Source: Paractinoplanes lichenicola
GTDB lineage: Bacteria; Actinomycetota; Actinomycetes; Mycobacteriales; Micromonosporaceae
Direction of reading: 5' to 3'
NCBI RefSeq assembly: GCF_016785085.1
Contig: NZ_JAENHO010000003.1
Coordinates: 186,001 to 250,000, forward strand
DNA length: 64,000 bases
Shown: one piece after another, positions 27,859 to 36,670 of the stretch
Position numbering within the stretch: the first letter of the stretch is position 1
Layout: each line of letters starts with the position of its first letter
The notes under the pieces: generated by a model
Database searches by the model: none
What the model saw: the letters and a program-made list of their open reading frames with translations, nothing else
What the model was told of the DNA's origin: nothing
Program-made: the position numbers and the translations under genes

Positions 27859-28094
27859 TTCGTCCATCGGTCCTGCTGTTCGCGCTCCTGATGAGCGCGC
27901 CGGCGCTGTATCGCTACGTGCTCGACGAGGTCGACATCACCGAGGTACTGATCCGGTTCGTGATCGCCGTGCCGATCGCCGCCCTGCTGCTCGCGGGGTT
28001 GCGGTTCGTCACCGCGGGTTACGGCCGGCCGGAGGGGAAGCCGGAAGGCACCCCGGTGACACCGACCCCGCTCGACGCGGAGAAGCCGGCCTGA
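27855..28094 (+). CDS. Small two-helix membrane protein, unknown
   Basis: A 79-residue protein with two predicted membrane helices (about 4-22 and 29-52) and a short Pro/Gly-rich tail. The GTG overlaps the stop of the FlhF-like gene (GTGA), so it is the last gene of the flhA operon. Size and topology recall FliQ, but the FliQ signature between the helices (QxxTQIxExTLxFVPK) is absent. The function is unknown. Confidence 0.65.
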   Translation: MIRPSVLLFALLMSAPALYRYVLDEVDITEVLIRFVIAVPIAALLLAGLRFVTAGYGRPEGKPEGTPVTPTPLDAEKPA

Positions 28095-28105
28095 CAGGTC
28101 CACGT

Positions 28106-28143
28106 GAAGAGGGGGTGACCGCTGCGGCGGTCACCCCCTCTTC
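28106..28143. terminator. Bidirectional terminator between convergent flagellar operons
   Basis: A perfect 17-bp stem (28106-28122 with 28127-28143) around TGCG, between the end of the plus-strand flhA operon and the end of fliK on the minus strand. It can serve both. Confidence 0.85.
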
Positions 28144-28157
28144 GCATGTCCTGGCGG

Positions 28158-29981
28158 CTAGGCGGTCGTGTCCAGCCGGCTGGAGCCCGGAGCGGCGGGC
28201 CGGATCGTCGGCACGGTCGTCTCGGCGGGCCCGACGGCCGGGCCGGTCTCGCGCCGCCCGCCGCCGGGGAAGCCGGCCGCGGCGAACTGCTGCCGCGCCT
28301 GCTCCTGCTGGGCGTTGCCCTGCCGCAGGTCGAGCGACGTATTGCGGAAGCCGGCGTCGTTGAGCTCGCGCCGCAGGTCGTCCATGGCGTTGCGCAGGGC
28401 CTCGTTGCCGGCGTCGGTGCCGCTGGTCAGCTGCACGTTGATCTCGCCGTTGCGGATCTCGGCCACCACCTGCACCGGGCCCAGGTCGACCGGGTGCAGG
28501 TTCACGGTCAGCCGGTGCACGCCGTCCGCGTCCAGCTTGAGCGGCACGATCCGCATGGCGAGCTGGGCCGCGGGCGGCTGGAAGGCCGGCGCCGAGGCGG
28601 GCGGCGGCGGGGTGCCGGCGGCGGGCGCGGCCGGGGCGGCCGCCTGCGGCCCGGAGACCCCGGCCAGGCCGGCCTGCCCGAGCGTGCCCGGGTTGGCGGT
28701 GCCGTCCGGCGCCACGCCCGGCGCGGCGCCCGGGTTGACCGGGTTGGCGGTCGCGGTGCCGGCGGTGGCGTCGGGCGCGGCCTGGTCGGGCAGGGCCCCG
28801 GGCTGGGCCGGGGCCGCGTCGGGCCCGCCGGCGGCCGTCGTTCCGGTGGTGTCGGCCGGGGACGACGCAGGGCCCGTGGGCGCCTCGGCTCCGGTGCCGG
28901 TCGCGGCCCCGGCTCCGGCGTCGGCCGGCGGCGTGGGCGGCGGGGCGAGACCGGCCGGGCGGGGGCCGGCCGGGGGCACCTCGGTGGCGGCGGGCGAGGT
29001 CAGCGCGTTCGCGGCGTCGGCCGCAGCCAGCGGGCCGGCCGGGGTCGCGGTGCCGGTCGGATCCGTGCCGACGGCCTGGCGGCCGTCCCCCGGGCCCGCG
29101 GCCGGGCCACCCTGGGCGGCCGCGCCGCTCTGGGCGAGCTGCGCCGCGAGGGCCGGTGGGAGCGCTGTGCCAGGGCCCGGCTGGGGGGTGGCGGCGGGGG
29201 CGGCCTGTTTCGAGGGTCCGCCGGCGGCCTCTTGACCGCTCGCGTCGGCTGCCGCCGGTGCCGGTGTGTTCGGGGCCGCGGCCGGCTGACCGGCCGCGGC
29301 GGCCATCGCGGCGCCGGTCTGGGCGACGGCGGCCGCGGTGGCCTGGGCGTCGGCTGTCTGGGCGCCGGCGGCGTCCGGCTTACCGGCGGCGCCGGTCTCG
29401 TCGGCGTCCGCCCGGTCGCTGTCGCCGGTCCGCTCGGTGCCCCCCTGGCCGTCGGCGCGCTCGGCTCGGCCGGCGTCGGCCCGCTCGGTTCCGGCCCGGT
29501 CGGCCGGACCGCGGTCGCCGGCCCGATCGGTGCGGTCGGCCCGGTCGGCCCGGTCGGTTCGATCGGCCCGCCGGTCCGGGTCCGAGCGGCGGGCCGCGTC
29601 GGCCCGGTCGGTGTCGGTGCGGTTCGTGGCGGTGTCCCGGTCGGCGGTGCGGCGCTGGTCGTCGTCCGCGCGGCGCTGGCCGGCCCGGTTCGCCGCGGCG
29701 GCCCGGTCGGCCGCCTCGCGCTGCAGGGCGCTGCGCCCGGCCGCGGCCCGCCCGGCGTCGGCCCGGCGGTCGGCGTCCCGCTCGGCGGCCCGGTCCTCGG
29801 CGGCCCGTCGCCCGGCGGCCTCGCGGTCCCCGGTCCGGGTCGGCTCGTCCCGCTTCGGCTTGTCGAGCTCGGCCGAGAGCGCGGAGCCGAACTCCTCCCC
29901 GCCCTCGCCCCGCTTCGGCGCGGGGCGCCGGGCGATGTCGGCGGTGCGGTCGGCTCCGCTCACGGAATTCGGCATCTTCAT
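28158..29981 (-). CDS. fliK: Flagellar hook-length control protein FliK
   Basis: A 607-residue FliK. The C-terminal Flg_hook domain (about 490-580) shows the family pattern in VHRLTVNLHPVDLGPVQVVAEI and ALRNAMDDLRRELNDAGF. The N-terminal two thirds is low complexity: Ala/Gly/Pro-rich, with a stretch (about 50-200) of repeated DRAD, DRTD and ADR units encoded by imperfect 9-nt repeats. A long disordered ruler region fits the role of measuring the hook. It is third in the fliJ operon. Confidence 0.88.
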   Translation of the reverse strand: MKMPNSVSGADRTADIARRPAPKRGEGGEEFGSALSAELDKPKRDEPTRTGDREAAGRRAAEDRAAERDADRRADAGRAAAGRSALQREAADRAAAANRAGQRRADDDQRRTADRDTATNRTDTDRADAARRSDPDRRADRTDRADRADRTDRAGDRGPADRAGTERADAGRAERADGQGGTERTGDSDRADADETGAAGKPDAAGAQTADAQATAAAVAQTGAAMAAAAGQPAAAPNTPAPAAADASGQEAAGGPSKQAAPAATPQPGPGTALPPALAAQLAQSGAAAQGGPAAGPGDGRQAVGTDPTGTATPAGPLAAADAANALTSPAATEVPPAGPRPAGLAPPPTPPADAGAGAATGTGAEAPTGPASSPADTTGTTAAGGPDAAPAQPGALPDQAAPDATAGTATANPVNPGAAPGVAPDGTANPGTLGQAGLAGVSGPQAAAPAAPAAGTPPPPASAPAFQPPAAQLAMRIVPLKLDADGVHRLTVNLHPVDLGPVQVVAEIRNGEINVQLTSGTDAGNEALRNAMDDLRRELNDAGFRNTSLDLRQGNAQQEQARQQFAAAGFPGGGRRETGPAVGPAETTVPTIRPAAPGSSRLDTTA

Positions 29982-30012
29982 GCGGCTCTCCTGAGATCGG
30001 GCGGTCGGCGGA

Positions 30013-31023
30013 TCAGCCGCCGAGCGCGGCGAGGGCCTTCTGGACCTTCGGGACGTACGCCTGGGTCTCCGAGAACGGCGGGATGCCGCCGTACCGGTGC
30101 ACCGCGCCGCCGCCCGCGTTGTAGGCGGCCAGGGCCAGCGGCAGCGACTTGAACTCGCGCAGGTTGCGGGACAGCAGCTTGGCGCCGCCGTTGATGGCCT
30201 GCGCCGGGTCGAACGAGTCCTTGACGCCGAGCCCCCGCGCGGTCGACGGCATCAGCTGCATCAGGCCCTGGGCGCCGGCCTTGCTGACGGCCTTGGGGTC
30301 GTACCCGGACTCGACCTTGGCCACCGCCGCGAGCAGCTTGGGTGAGACGCCGTACCGGTTGCCGGCCTGCACGAACAGGTCGGCGTAGGGCACCCCGGCC
30401 AGCGAGCCGGTGCCCTGCAGGCTGGCCGGGCGGACCGCGGAGACGGCGTTCTGCGGGGCGACCGGGAGGTCCGAGACGACGCGGCGGATGTGCGTCGGCT
30501 TCTCGTACACGCTCTGGATCTTGACGTGATCGCCGGGCTTCGGGGCCGCGATCATCTTGTTGTCGCCGAGATAGATGGCGACGTGGTCGACGGGGGAGTC
30601 GAAGGCGAGGATGTCGCCCGGCTTGGCCTGGGCCAGGTTGGCCACCGGCTCGCCCGCCTTGGCCTGCTGGTGCGACAGGCGGGGCAGCTTGATGCCGAGG
30701 TCGCTGTAGGCCCGCTGGACCAGCGCCGAGCAGTCCAGGCCCTTGTCCGGGTCGGTGCTGCCGAAGACGTACGGGGTGCCGAGGTATTTCTTGGCCGCGT
30801 CGACGACGTTCTGACCGGTGGCCTGACTGTTCAGCCGCATGCCGGCCCCGGCCTGACCGGTGGCGCTGGCCAGCGCGGAGGCGAACGTGCTGGTGCCGCC
30901 GGGGCCGGTCGTGCTCACGGTGCCGGTCGTGCCGGTGGCGCCCGGGGCCGGGTTGACCGGGGTGAGCCCGAGCTGGCCCTGCAGCTCCTGGATGCGGTTG
31001 AGCACCCCGGTGACACCGATCAT
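30013..31023 (-). CDS. NlpC/P60 - lytic transglycosylase fusion (FlgJ-like role)
   Basis: A 336-residue bifunctional wall hydrolase with no obvious signal peptide. The NlpC/P60 domain (about 70-180) has C98 in LDCSALVQ and H147 in VDHVAIYLG. The SLT domain (about 210-336) has E238 in AAVAKVESGYDP, then GAQGLMQLMPSTA and LALAAYNAGGGAV. It sits between fliJ and fliK (overlapping fliJ), where it probably opens peptidoglycan for the rod as FlgJ does. The N-terminal 60 residues resemble an export or rod-capping segment by position only. Confidence 0.88.
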   Translation of the reverse strand: MIGVTGVLNRIQELQGQLGLTPVNPAPGATGTTGTVSTTGPGGTSTFASALASATGQAGAGMRLNSQATGQNVVDAAKKYLGTPYVFGSTDPDKGLDCSALVQRAYSDLGIKLPRLSHQQAKAGEPVANLAQAKPGDILAFDSPVDHVAIYLGDNKMIAAPKPGDHVKIQSVYEKPTHIRRVVSDLPVAPQNAVSAVRPASLQGTGSLAGVPYADLFVQAGNRYGVSPKLLAAVAKVESGYDPKAVSKAGAQGLMQLMPSTARGLGVKDSFDPAQAINGGAKLLSRNLREFKSLPLALAAYNAGGGAVHRYGGIPPFSETQAYVPKVQKALAALGG

Positions 31024-31463
31024 TCAGCGCCCCCGCTGCGGGCGGCGTTGCGGGCCTTGCTCGTCATCGCCAGCTCGTCCAGGTTGGCCTGGTCCTTGCG
31101 CAGGTCGTTGGCCCGCACCATCTCGGCGTGTCGCTCGGCCATCATCTCGACCGCGCGCCGGCGCTTGGCCGCGTCGGCCAGCACGGCCATCCGCTCGCGC
31201 TCGACCTCCTCGGCCTCCTCGACCATGCGGTGCGCGCTCATCAGGGCCCCGGCCAGCGACTGGCGGGCGACGAGGCCGGCCACGATGGCCCGGGCCGTGC
31301 CCTCGGTGGGCGCCTCCGCGCCGACCAGGTCGAGTTGCTTACGACGTACGAGGTCCTGGGCCTCACGGATCTGGGCGCGGGACTGGATCACGGCGCCCTT
31401 GGCCGCGTCCTCCTGGGCCTTGCGGGCGCGGAGCACGGGCGAGAGCCGGAAGAAACGGTTCAC
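31020..31463 (-). CDS. fliJ: Flagellar export chaperone FliJ
   Basis: A 147-residue, highly charged coiled-coil protein starting FRLSPVLRARKAQEDAAKG, as in FliJ. It would couple the FliI ATPase to FlhA. GTG 31463 has a strong AGGAGG upstream. It heads its own transcription unit (fliJ - wall hydrolase - fliK) behind a sigma-28-type promoter. Confidence 0.85.
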   Translation of the reverse strand: MNRFFRLSPVLRARKAQEDAAKGAVIQSRAQIREAQDLVRRKQLDLVGAEAPTEGTARAIVAGLVARQSLAGALMSAHRMVEEAEEVERERMAVLADAAKRRRAVEMMAERHAEMVRANDLRKDQANLDELAMTSKARNAARSGGAE

Positions 31464-31506
31464 GATCTGCCTCCTAGTGCGGCCGTGGACGGGCCCTCAC
31501 CTATCC

Positions 31507-31534
31507 CGGTCGGCCCCGCCACCGATTCGCTGAG
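31507..31534 (-). promoter_or_regulatory. Sigma-28-type promoter for fliJ operon
   Basis: On the minus strand CTCA (31534-31531), 16-bp spacer, GCCGACCG (31514-31507). The first 10 spacer bases match those of the flgB promoter (GCGAATCGG). Confidence 0.72.
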
Positions 31535-31539
31535 CTTCT

Positions 31540-31557
31540 GCACCCGAGCTGCAACTG
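31540..31557 (+). promoter_or_regulatory. TcrA-like direct repeat upstream of fliJ
   Basis: GCACCCG-N4-GCAACTG on the plus strand, five bases upstream of the fliJ -35. One mismatch to the GCA(A/C)CCG direct repeat. Orientation is opposite to the flgB copy. Confidence 0.55.
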
Positions 31558-31559
31558 GC

Positions 31560-32867
31560 TCAAGAAGCGGCGATCAGCGCTCGCAATTGGGCCCAGGCCT
31601 CCTCGGCGGTGACGCGTTCGTCGAGGCCCTGGCGCAGGAACGCGTTGATGTGGGGCCAGATCGCGGTCGCGCGGTCGGCGTCCGGGTTGGTGCCGGCCAC
31701 GTAGGCGCCGATCTCGACCAGCTCGCGGACGTCGCGGTGGGCGGCCATCAGCCGGCGCAGCTCGGTGGCGTCCGCGCGCTGCTCCTTGCTCGTGATCTTG
31801 TTGGCCACGCGGGAGATCGAGTCGAGCGCCTGGATGCTGGGGAAGTGGCCGGCCGTGGCCAGTTTGCGGTCGAGCACCACGTGGCCGTCGAGGATCGAGC
31901 GGGCCGCGTCGGCGATCGGCTCGTTGTGGTCGTCACCCTCGACCAGCACGGTGTAGAGGCCGGTGATGCTGCCGCGCGCACCCGGCCCGGCCCGCTCGAG
32001 CAGCGAGGCCAGCATCGCGAACACCGACGGCGGATATCCGCGGGTGGCGGGCGGCTCACCCACCGACAAGCCCACCTCGCGCTGCGCCATGGCCGCACGG
32101 GTCACGCTGTCCATCATCAGCAGCACGTCGGCGCCCTCGTCGCGGTAGTACTCGGCGATCCGGGTGGCCACCGCGCCGGCCCGCAGACGCACCAGCGGCG
32201 GGGTGTCCGAGGTCGCGATCACCACCACGGACCGGGCCAGGCCCTCCTCGCCCAGGTCGTGCTCGATGAACTCGCGGACCTCGCGACCGCGCTCGCCGAC
32301 CAGCGCCACGACGTTGAGCTCGGCCGAGGTGCCCCGCGTGATCATGCTCATCAGCGTGGACTTGCCGACGCCGGAGCCCGCGAAGATGCCGATGCGCTGG
32401 CCCCGCCCGCACGGCACGAGCGTGTCCAGCACTCGTACGCCCAGGGACATCGGTTTGTCGACCAGCTGCCGCTCCATCGCCGACGGGGGCGCCGCGTCGA
32501 TGCTGACCATGTGCCCCTTGAGCGGCGGCCCGCCGTCCATCGGGCGGCCCAGCCCGTCCAGGATCCGGCCCTGCAGGTCGGGGCCGACGGCGACCCGCAG
32601 CGGCCCGCCCGTGCCGACCACCGGGGTGCCCGCGCCCAGGCCGGCGATCGGGCCGAGTGGCAGGCAGGAGAGCTTGTCGCCGTCGATGGCGGCGACCTCG
32701 GCGAAGATCGCCTCCGGGCCCTCGCCCATCTGCACCAGGTCACCGACCCGGGCATCGACCCCGCTGACGGTCACCCGCAGGCCGACCGCCCCGGTCACCC
32801 GGCCCCGGGTGAGCGGGCGGGCCGCCTCGATCGCCGCCGACATGCGGTGGCGGAACACGTCCGTCAT
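31560..32867 (-). CDS. fliI: Flagellum-specific ATPase FliI
   Basis: A 435-residue F1-like ATPase driving flagellar export. Walker A is GSGVGKS (164-170); Walker B lies in DEGADVLLMMDSVTRAA; ATP-synthase signatures include GEPPATRGYPPSVF. The normal length is about 440. The gene ends the flgB-fliI operon. ATG 32867 is 16 bp after fliH. Confidence 0.95.
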   Translation of the reverse strand: MTDVFRHRMSAAIEAARPLTRGRVTGAVGLRVTVSGVDARVGDLVQMGEGPEAIFAEVAAIDGDKLSCLPLGPIAGLGAGTPVVGTGGPLRVAVGPDLQGRILDGLGRPMDGGPPLKGHMVSIDAAPPSAMERQLVDKPMSLGVRVLDTLVPCGRGQRIGIFAGSGVGKSTLMSMITRGTSAELNVVALVGERGREVREFIEHDLGEEGLARSVVVIATSDTPPLVRLRAGAVATRIAEYYRDEGADVLLMMDSVTRAAMAQREVGLSVGEPPATRGYPPSVFAMLASLLERAGPGARGSITGLYTVLVEGDDHNEPIADAARSILDGHVVLDRKLATAGHFPSIQALDSISRVANKITSKEQRADATELRRLMAAHRDVRELVEIGAYVAGTNPDADRATAIWPHINAFLRQGLDERVTAEEAWAQLRALIAAS

Positions 32868-32882
32868 GGTGTGCCTCTTCCG

Positions 32883-33563
32883 TTACAGCAGCCGCAACGC
32901 TTCCTTGGCCCGGTCGACGGCGGCGGCGATGGTGGCGTCCACCGTCGCCATGCCGGTCTCCGCGACCGCGTCGCCGGGCCGCAGCGCGCCGTCCGGCCGC
33001 AGCCGCACCCGGCGCCCCTCGTATTCGAAATCCGTCTCGCCGGCGTCGCCGACCAGCGTGTGATAGTCGTCCGGGTGCAGGCTGACCACCAGCGAGCCCG
33101 CGTCGGGCGTGGCCGCCATGGCCCGGCGCAGCGCCGCCACCGTGCGGCCCTGCGGGTCCTCCAGGCTGCGCCCGACGATCGCCTCGGCCAGCTCGAAGGC
33201 GTGCGCCAGCAGCACCTCCTGCAGCTCGGCGAAGGTCGGCATGAGCTGATTCTCGTGCTCGGTGACAGCCCGGCCGAGCGCGTTGACCGCCTGGGCCAGC
33301 GCGGTTGCCCGGCGCTGGTCGTGAGCCTGCTCGGCCGCCGCCGCGCGGGCCTGGGCGTTCTGCGCGGCGGCCGCGGCCTCGCGCTGGCCCTGGGCCCAGC
33401 CCTCGGCGTATCCGGTCGTGCGGGCCTGCTGCTTGACCCGGTCGAGCGAATCGCCGTCGGTCGGCAGCCCGGTGCGCAGGTCGACCGCGAACCGGGCGGT
33501 GGAGGCCGACTCGGCCATCGAGCCGCGCAGCACGGGGCTGCTGCTCTCAGGCGATGAGCTCAT
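32883..33563 (-). CDS. fliH: Flagellar assembly protein FliH
   Basis: A 226-residue FliI regulator with an Ala/Gln-rich coiled coil (about 45-105) and a C-terminal domain (LAHAFELAEAIVGRSLED, then VSLHPDDYHTL) like FliH/SctL. ATG 33563 is chosen; it overlaps the end of fliG by 17 bases. A later ATG at 33518 would give 211 residues. Confidence 0.85.
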   Translation of the reverse strand: MSSSPESSSPVLRGSMAESASTARFAVDLRTGLPTDGDSLDRVKQQARTTGYAEGWAQGQREAAAAAQNAQARAAAAEQAHDQRRATALAQAVNALGRAVTEHENQLMPTFAELQEVLLAHAFELAEAIVGRSLEDPQGRTVAALRRAMAATPDAGSLVVSLHPDDYHTLVGDAGETDFEYEGRRVRLRPDGALRPGDAVAETGMATVDATIAAAVDRAKEALRLL

Positions 33564-34572
33564 CGGCCTCGCCACCGCGCTGGACCTCGATCTGCCCGGA
33601 GTCCTCGAGCGAGCGGATCACCGAGACGATCTTGGCCTGGGCCTCCTCGACCATCTTGACCTTGACCGGGCCGAGCAGGTCGATCTCCTCGAGCAGGTTC
33701 TCGCGACCGCGCTCGGAGAGGTTCTTGGTGACCTTGTCGCGCACGGTGTCGGGCACACCCTTGAGGGCGGTGGCCAGGTCGGCCGGCTCCACCTGGCGCA
33801 GCACCAGCTGGATGGCGCGGTCCTCGAGGTTGATGATGTCCTCGAACATGAACATCCGGCGCCGGATCTCCTCGGCCAGCTCGGGGCTGCGGGCGTCCAG
33901 GGCCTCCAGGATGAGCCGCTCGGTGGTGCGGTCGGCGCGGTTGATGATGTCGACCAGCGGCTGCAGACCGCCGACCGTGGAGAGCTCGTCCGGCTGCAGC
34001 ACCGACGAGAGCTTGCGCTGCAGGGCCTGCTCGACCTGGCGGATGATCTCGGGGGAGGTCCGGTCCATCACCGCGATCCGGTGCGCGACCTCGGTCTGCA
34101 CCTCGATCGGGAGGCCGGCCAGGATCGACGAGGCGAGCGCCGAGGGGATGTGCGCCAGCACCAGCGCGATCGTCTGCGGGTGCTCGTACTGCACGTACGA
34201 GAGCAGCTGCCGGGGGTCGGCGTGGCTCAGGAAATTGAAGGGGATGTCGTTCATCGAGGCTTCGAGGCGGTCGAGTATCAACGCCGCGCGATCCTTGCCC
34301 AGCGAGGCCTCGAGCAGCTCGCGGGCGTAGTCCATGCCGCCGGAGCCGGCGTACCGGGTCGTGGCCATGGCGTAGAACTCGTCCAGCACGTCGTCGACCT
34401 GGGTCGGCTCCAGCTTGCCGAGCCGGGCGATCTCGGCCGAGATCATCTCGACCTCTTTCTCCGACATCTGGGACAGGACGTGCGCGGACTGCTCCTTGCC
34501 GAATTGGACGAGCATGATGGCGGCCTTGCGCACGCCTGTCATCGACATGGTGGTGAGCGCCGGTGTGGTCAA
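33547..34572 (-). CDS. fliG: Flagellar motor switch protein FliG
   Basis: A 341-residue C-ring protein. The N-terminal domain binds FliF (MTGVRKAAIMLVQFGKEQSAHVL); the EHPQTIALVLAHI motif is in the middle domain; and the C-terminal domain has the charged torque helix (about residues 280-300, with D/R/K residues). The start is TTG 34572, with GAGGAG 6 bases upstream, which is uncommon. It overlaps fliH. Confidence 0.95.
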   Translation of the reverse strand: MTTPALTTMSMTGVRKAAIMLVQFGKEQSAHVLSQMSEKEVEMISAEIARLGKLEPTQVDDVLDEFYAMATTRYAGSGGMDYARELLEASLGKDRAALILDRLEASMNDIPFNFLSHADPRQLLSYVQYEHPQTIALVLAHIPSALASSILAGLPIEVQTEVAHRIAVMDRTSPEIIRQVEQALQRKLSSVLQPDELSTVGGLQPLVDIINRADRTTERLILEALDARSPELAEEIRRRMFMFEDIINLEDRAIQLVLRQVEPADLATALKGVPDTVRDKVTKNLSERGRENLLEEIDLLGPVKVKMVEEAQAKIVSVIRSLEDSGQIEVQRGGEADELIA

Positions 34573-34657
34573 CGCGTACTCCTCAGGAACCGCAGCGGAA
34601 ACAAGCCGTCGGACGGCTGTGGCGGCGACCGGGCTGAGCCGGCCGCCGCACGAAGGG

Positions 34658-36286
34658 TCAGCGCGTCACGTCGGCGGCCAGCCAGCCGCGCAAGAGCACT
34701 GCCATCTCCTCAGGTTGATCCTTGACCATCTGCTCGATCTCCCGCTGGCGTTCCTCGCGAGCCTGCACGTTCGTGTCGTCCACAGCCATCCCGGCCTCCA
34801 GCATCTGCGCGGGGATCGCCTGGTTGAGCTCGGCGAGCCGCTGTGCCTCGAGCGCGGCCTGCATGTCCTCGAGGTGCTTGCGCTCCTCGGGGGTCAGGCC
34901 TCGCCGCTTCTTGCTCTTGCGGCTGAACCGCCAGGCCAGGAAGAGCAGCACGAGGACGAGCCCGGCCAGCCCGGCGGTCTTGTACATCGACATCTGCTTG
35001 GCCTCGACGGCCGCCGCGGACGAGGCGCTCAACGCCTCCTGCGCGGCCTTGGCGGCGCTCTGGTCGAACGGCATGGCCGAGACCGCGATGGTGTCGCCCC
35101 GCGTGGCGTCGATGCCGGCGGCGGCGGTGACCAGCTGCTGCACCTGCGCCGGGTCGATGGTGGCGCCGGTGCTGCTGTTGAGCAGCACGGCCACGCTCAG
35201 CTTCTTGATGCCGCCGGGCGCGCTCCGGCGCACCTCGTTGACCTTGTTGACCGCGTTGTTCTTGGTGCTGCTGCTGTTCTCGTACTGCCCCGGGCCGTTG
35301 GCACTGCCGCCGGTGGTGGAGCAGCCGGGGCCGGCGATGTTGTCCGGCCCGAGCACGCCGCCGGCGCAGTTGTTGGCGCCGTTGTAGGCCTCGCGCTGGT
35401 TGGTCTCGGAGAGCGCGGGCACCGACGGGTCGGCGTTGAAGGTCTCGCTCTGGGTCTGGGTCTGGTCGAAGTCCAGCGTCGCCGTGGTCACCACGGAGGA
35501 GTTGCCCGGACCGACGACGCTGTCGAGCATGCTCTGGATCGACGTGTTCATCCGGTTCTGGAAGGCGACGGTCTGCGCCTCCGTGCCGCTGTCCCCGCCC
35601 GTGCCGATGGCCGCACCACCACCGGTCGAGAGGATCTTGCCGTCCGCGCCGGCCACGGTGATCTGGGTCGGGTCGAGGCCCTCGACGCTCGAGGCGACCA
35701 GGTGGACGATGCTCTGCACCTGATCGCTGCTCAGCTGCTCGGTGGCGCTCGTGGCCACCAGCACCGACGCGGTCGGCTTGTCCTGGTCGTCGGCGAAGAC
35801 GTCCTTCTTGGGGATCACGAGGTGCACGGTGGCCGCCTCGACGCCCTCGATCGACTTGATCGTGTTGGACAGCTCGCCCTCGAGCGCGCGCTGGTAGTTC
35901 GTCTGCTGCATGAAGTCGCTGGTGGTGATGCCCTGCTGGTCGAGCAGGGCGTACCCGGTGCCGGCGTCGCCGGGCAGCCCCTCGCCGCTCAGCGACAGCC
36001 GCAGGTCGTTCACCTGGTCCTGCGGCACCAGCACGGTCTGGCCGTCGTTGGCCAGCTCGTAGCTGGTGCCGGACTTCTTCAGCGACTCGACGATCGCGCT
36101 GGCGTCCTTGGACGAGAGGTTGTTGAAGAGGATGGAGTACGACGGCTTCGACGCCCACGTGGCGAAGAAGTAGGCGCCCACGACGAGCGCTATGACTGCC
36201 GCGATCGTGACGGCCTTCTGTCCCGGGGTGAAGGACCGGAACGTGTCCGTGACGCGGCGAACCGGAGCGGGAAGGCGGTCGGTCAT
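34658..36286 (-). CDS. fliF: Flagellar MS-ring protein FliF
   Basis: A 542-residue membrane ring protein. The first membrane helix is at about 28-48 (KAVTIAAVIALVVGAYFFATW), followed by YscJ-type ring-building domains with YSILFNNLSSKDASAIVESL and a central domain rich in Asn/Ser/Gly. The second membrane helix is at about 450-467, and the C-terminal FliG-binding tail has MVKDQPEEMAVLLRGWL. ATG 36286 follows the fliE stop by 1 bp. Confidence 0.95.
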   Translation of the reverse strand: MTDRLPAPVRRVTDTFRSFTPGQKAVTIAAVIALVVGAYFFATWASKPSYSILFNNLSSKDASAIVESLKKSGTSYELANDGQTVLVPQDQVNDLRLSLSGEGLPGDAGTGYALLDQQGITTSDFMQQTNYQRALEGELSNTIKSIEGVEAATVHLVIPKKDVFADDQDKPTASVLVATSATEQLSSDQVQSIVHLVASSVEGLDPTQITVAGADGKILSTGGGAAIGTGGDSGTEAQTVAFQNRMNTSIQSMLDSVVGPGNSSVVTTATLDFDQTQTQSETFNADPSVPALSETNQREAYNGANNCAGGVLGPDNIAGPGCSTTGGSANGPGQYENSSSTKNNAVNKVNEVRRSAPGGIKKLSVAVLLNSSTGATIDPAQVQQLVTAAAGIDATRGDTIAVSAMPFDQSAAKAAQEALSASSAAAVEAKQMSMYKTAGLAGLVLVLLFLAWRFSRKSKKRRGLTPEERKHLEDMQAALEAQRLAELNQAIPAQMLEAGMAVDDTNVQAREERQREIEQMVKDQPEEMAVLLRGWLAADVTR

Positions 36287-36287
36287 G

Positions 36288-36662
36288 TCAGGCCTGCATC
36301 CTCATGATTTCCTGGAAAGCTTCCACGGCCTTGTTGCGGACGGCCAGCGTGAGCTGGAGGCCGAGCTGGGCCTCGTTGGCCGCCATCGTGTATTGGGCCG
36401 GATCCTGGAGCGTGCCGTCGGCGGCCTGGACCGCGAGGTCGCTCGCCTTGTTCTGCGACGCCTGCACGCTCTCGAGACCGCGCGACAGCATGCTGGCGAA
36501 GCTCTCGTTGGGACCCTGCGCCTCGGTGGCCTTGTCGGCGCCGGTCAGCGCGCCGGCCCCGCCGAGGTCGCCGATGCCGCCGAGACCGGTGGCCTTGTCG
36601 AGCCCGGACACCGCGGAGACGCTGCCGAACGGGCTGCCGAGCGGGCTTATCGGGGAGACCAT
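36288..36662 (-). CDS. fliE: Flagellar hook-basal body complex protein FliE
   Basis: A 124-residue adaptor between the MS ring and the rod. The C-terminal FliE domain shows SFASMLSRGLESVQASQNKASDL and LQLTLAVRNKAVEAFQEIMRMQ. The N-terminal 50 residues are Gly/Ala-rich. It lies between flgC (8 bp) and fliF. Confidence 0.93.
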   Translation of the reverse strand: MVSPISPLGSPFGSVSAVSGLDKATGLGGIGDLGGAGALTGADKATEAQGPNESFASMLSRGLESVQASQNKASDLAVQAADGTLQDPAQYTMAANEAQLGLQLTLAVRNKAVEAFQEIMRMQA

Positions 36663-36670
36663 GGCCTACC

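Noticed and set aside
27855-28094. The missing FliQ
   Set aside because: Two helices and the right size, but the signature between the helices and the N-terminal pattern of FliQ are absent.
29450-29830. Repetitive tract that could suggest a CRISPR or VNTR
   Set aside because: Units are short, imperfect and in frame within fliK, with no spacers.
31128-33557. An 809-codon plus-strand frame across fliJ, fliI and fliH
   Set aside because: It is antisense to three well-conserved genes, and its translation is low-complexity His/Arg/Asp-rich.
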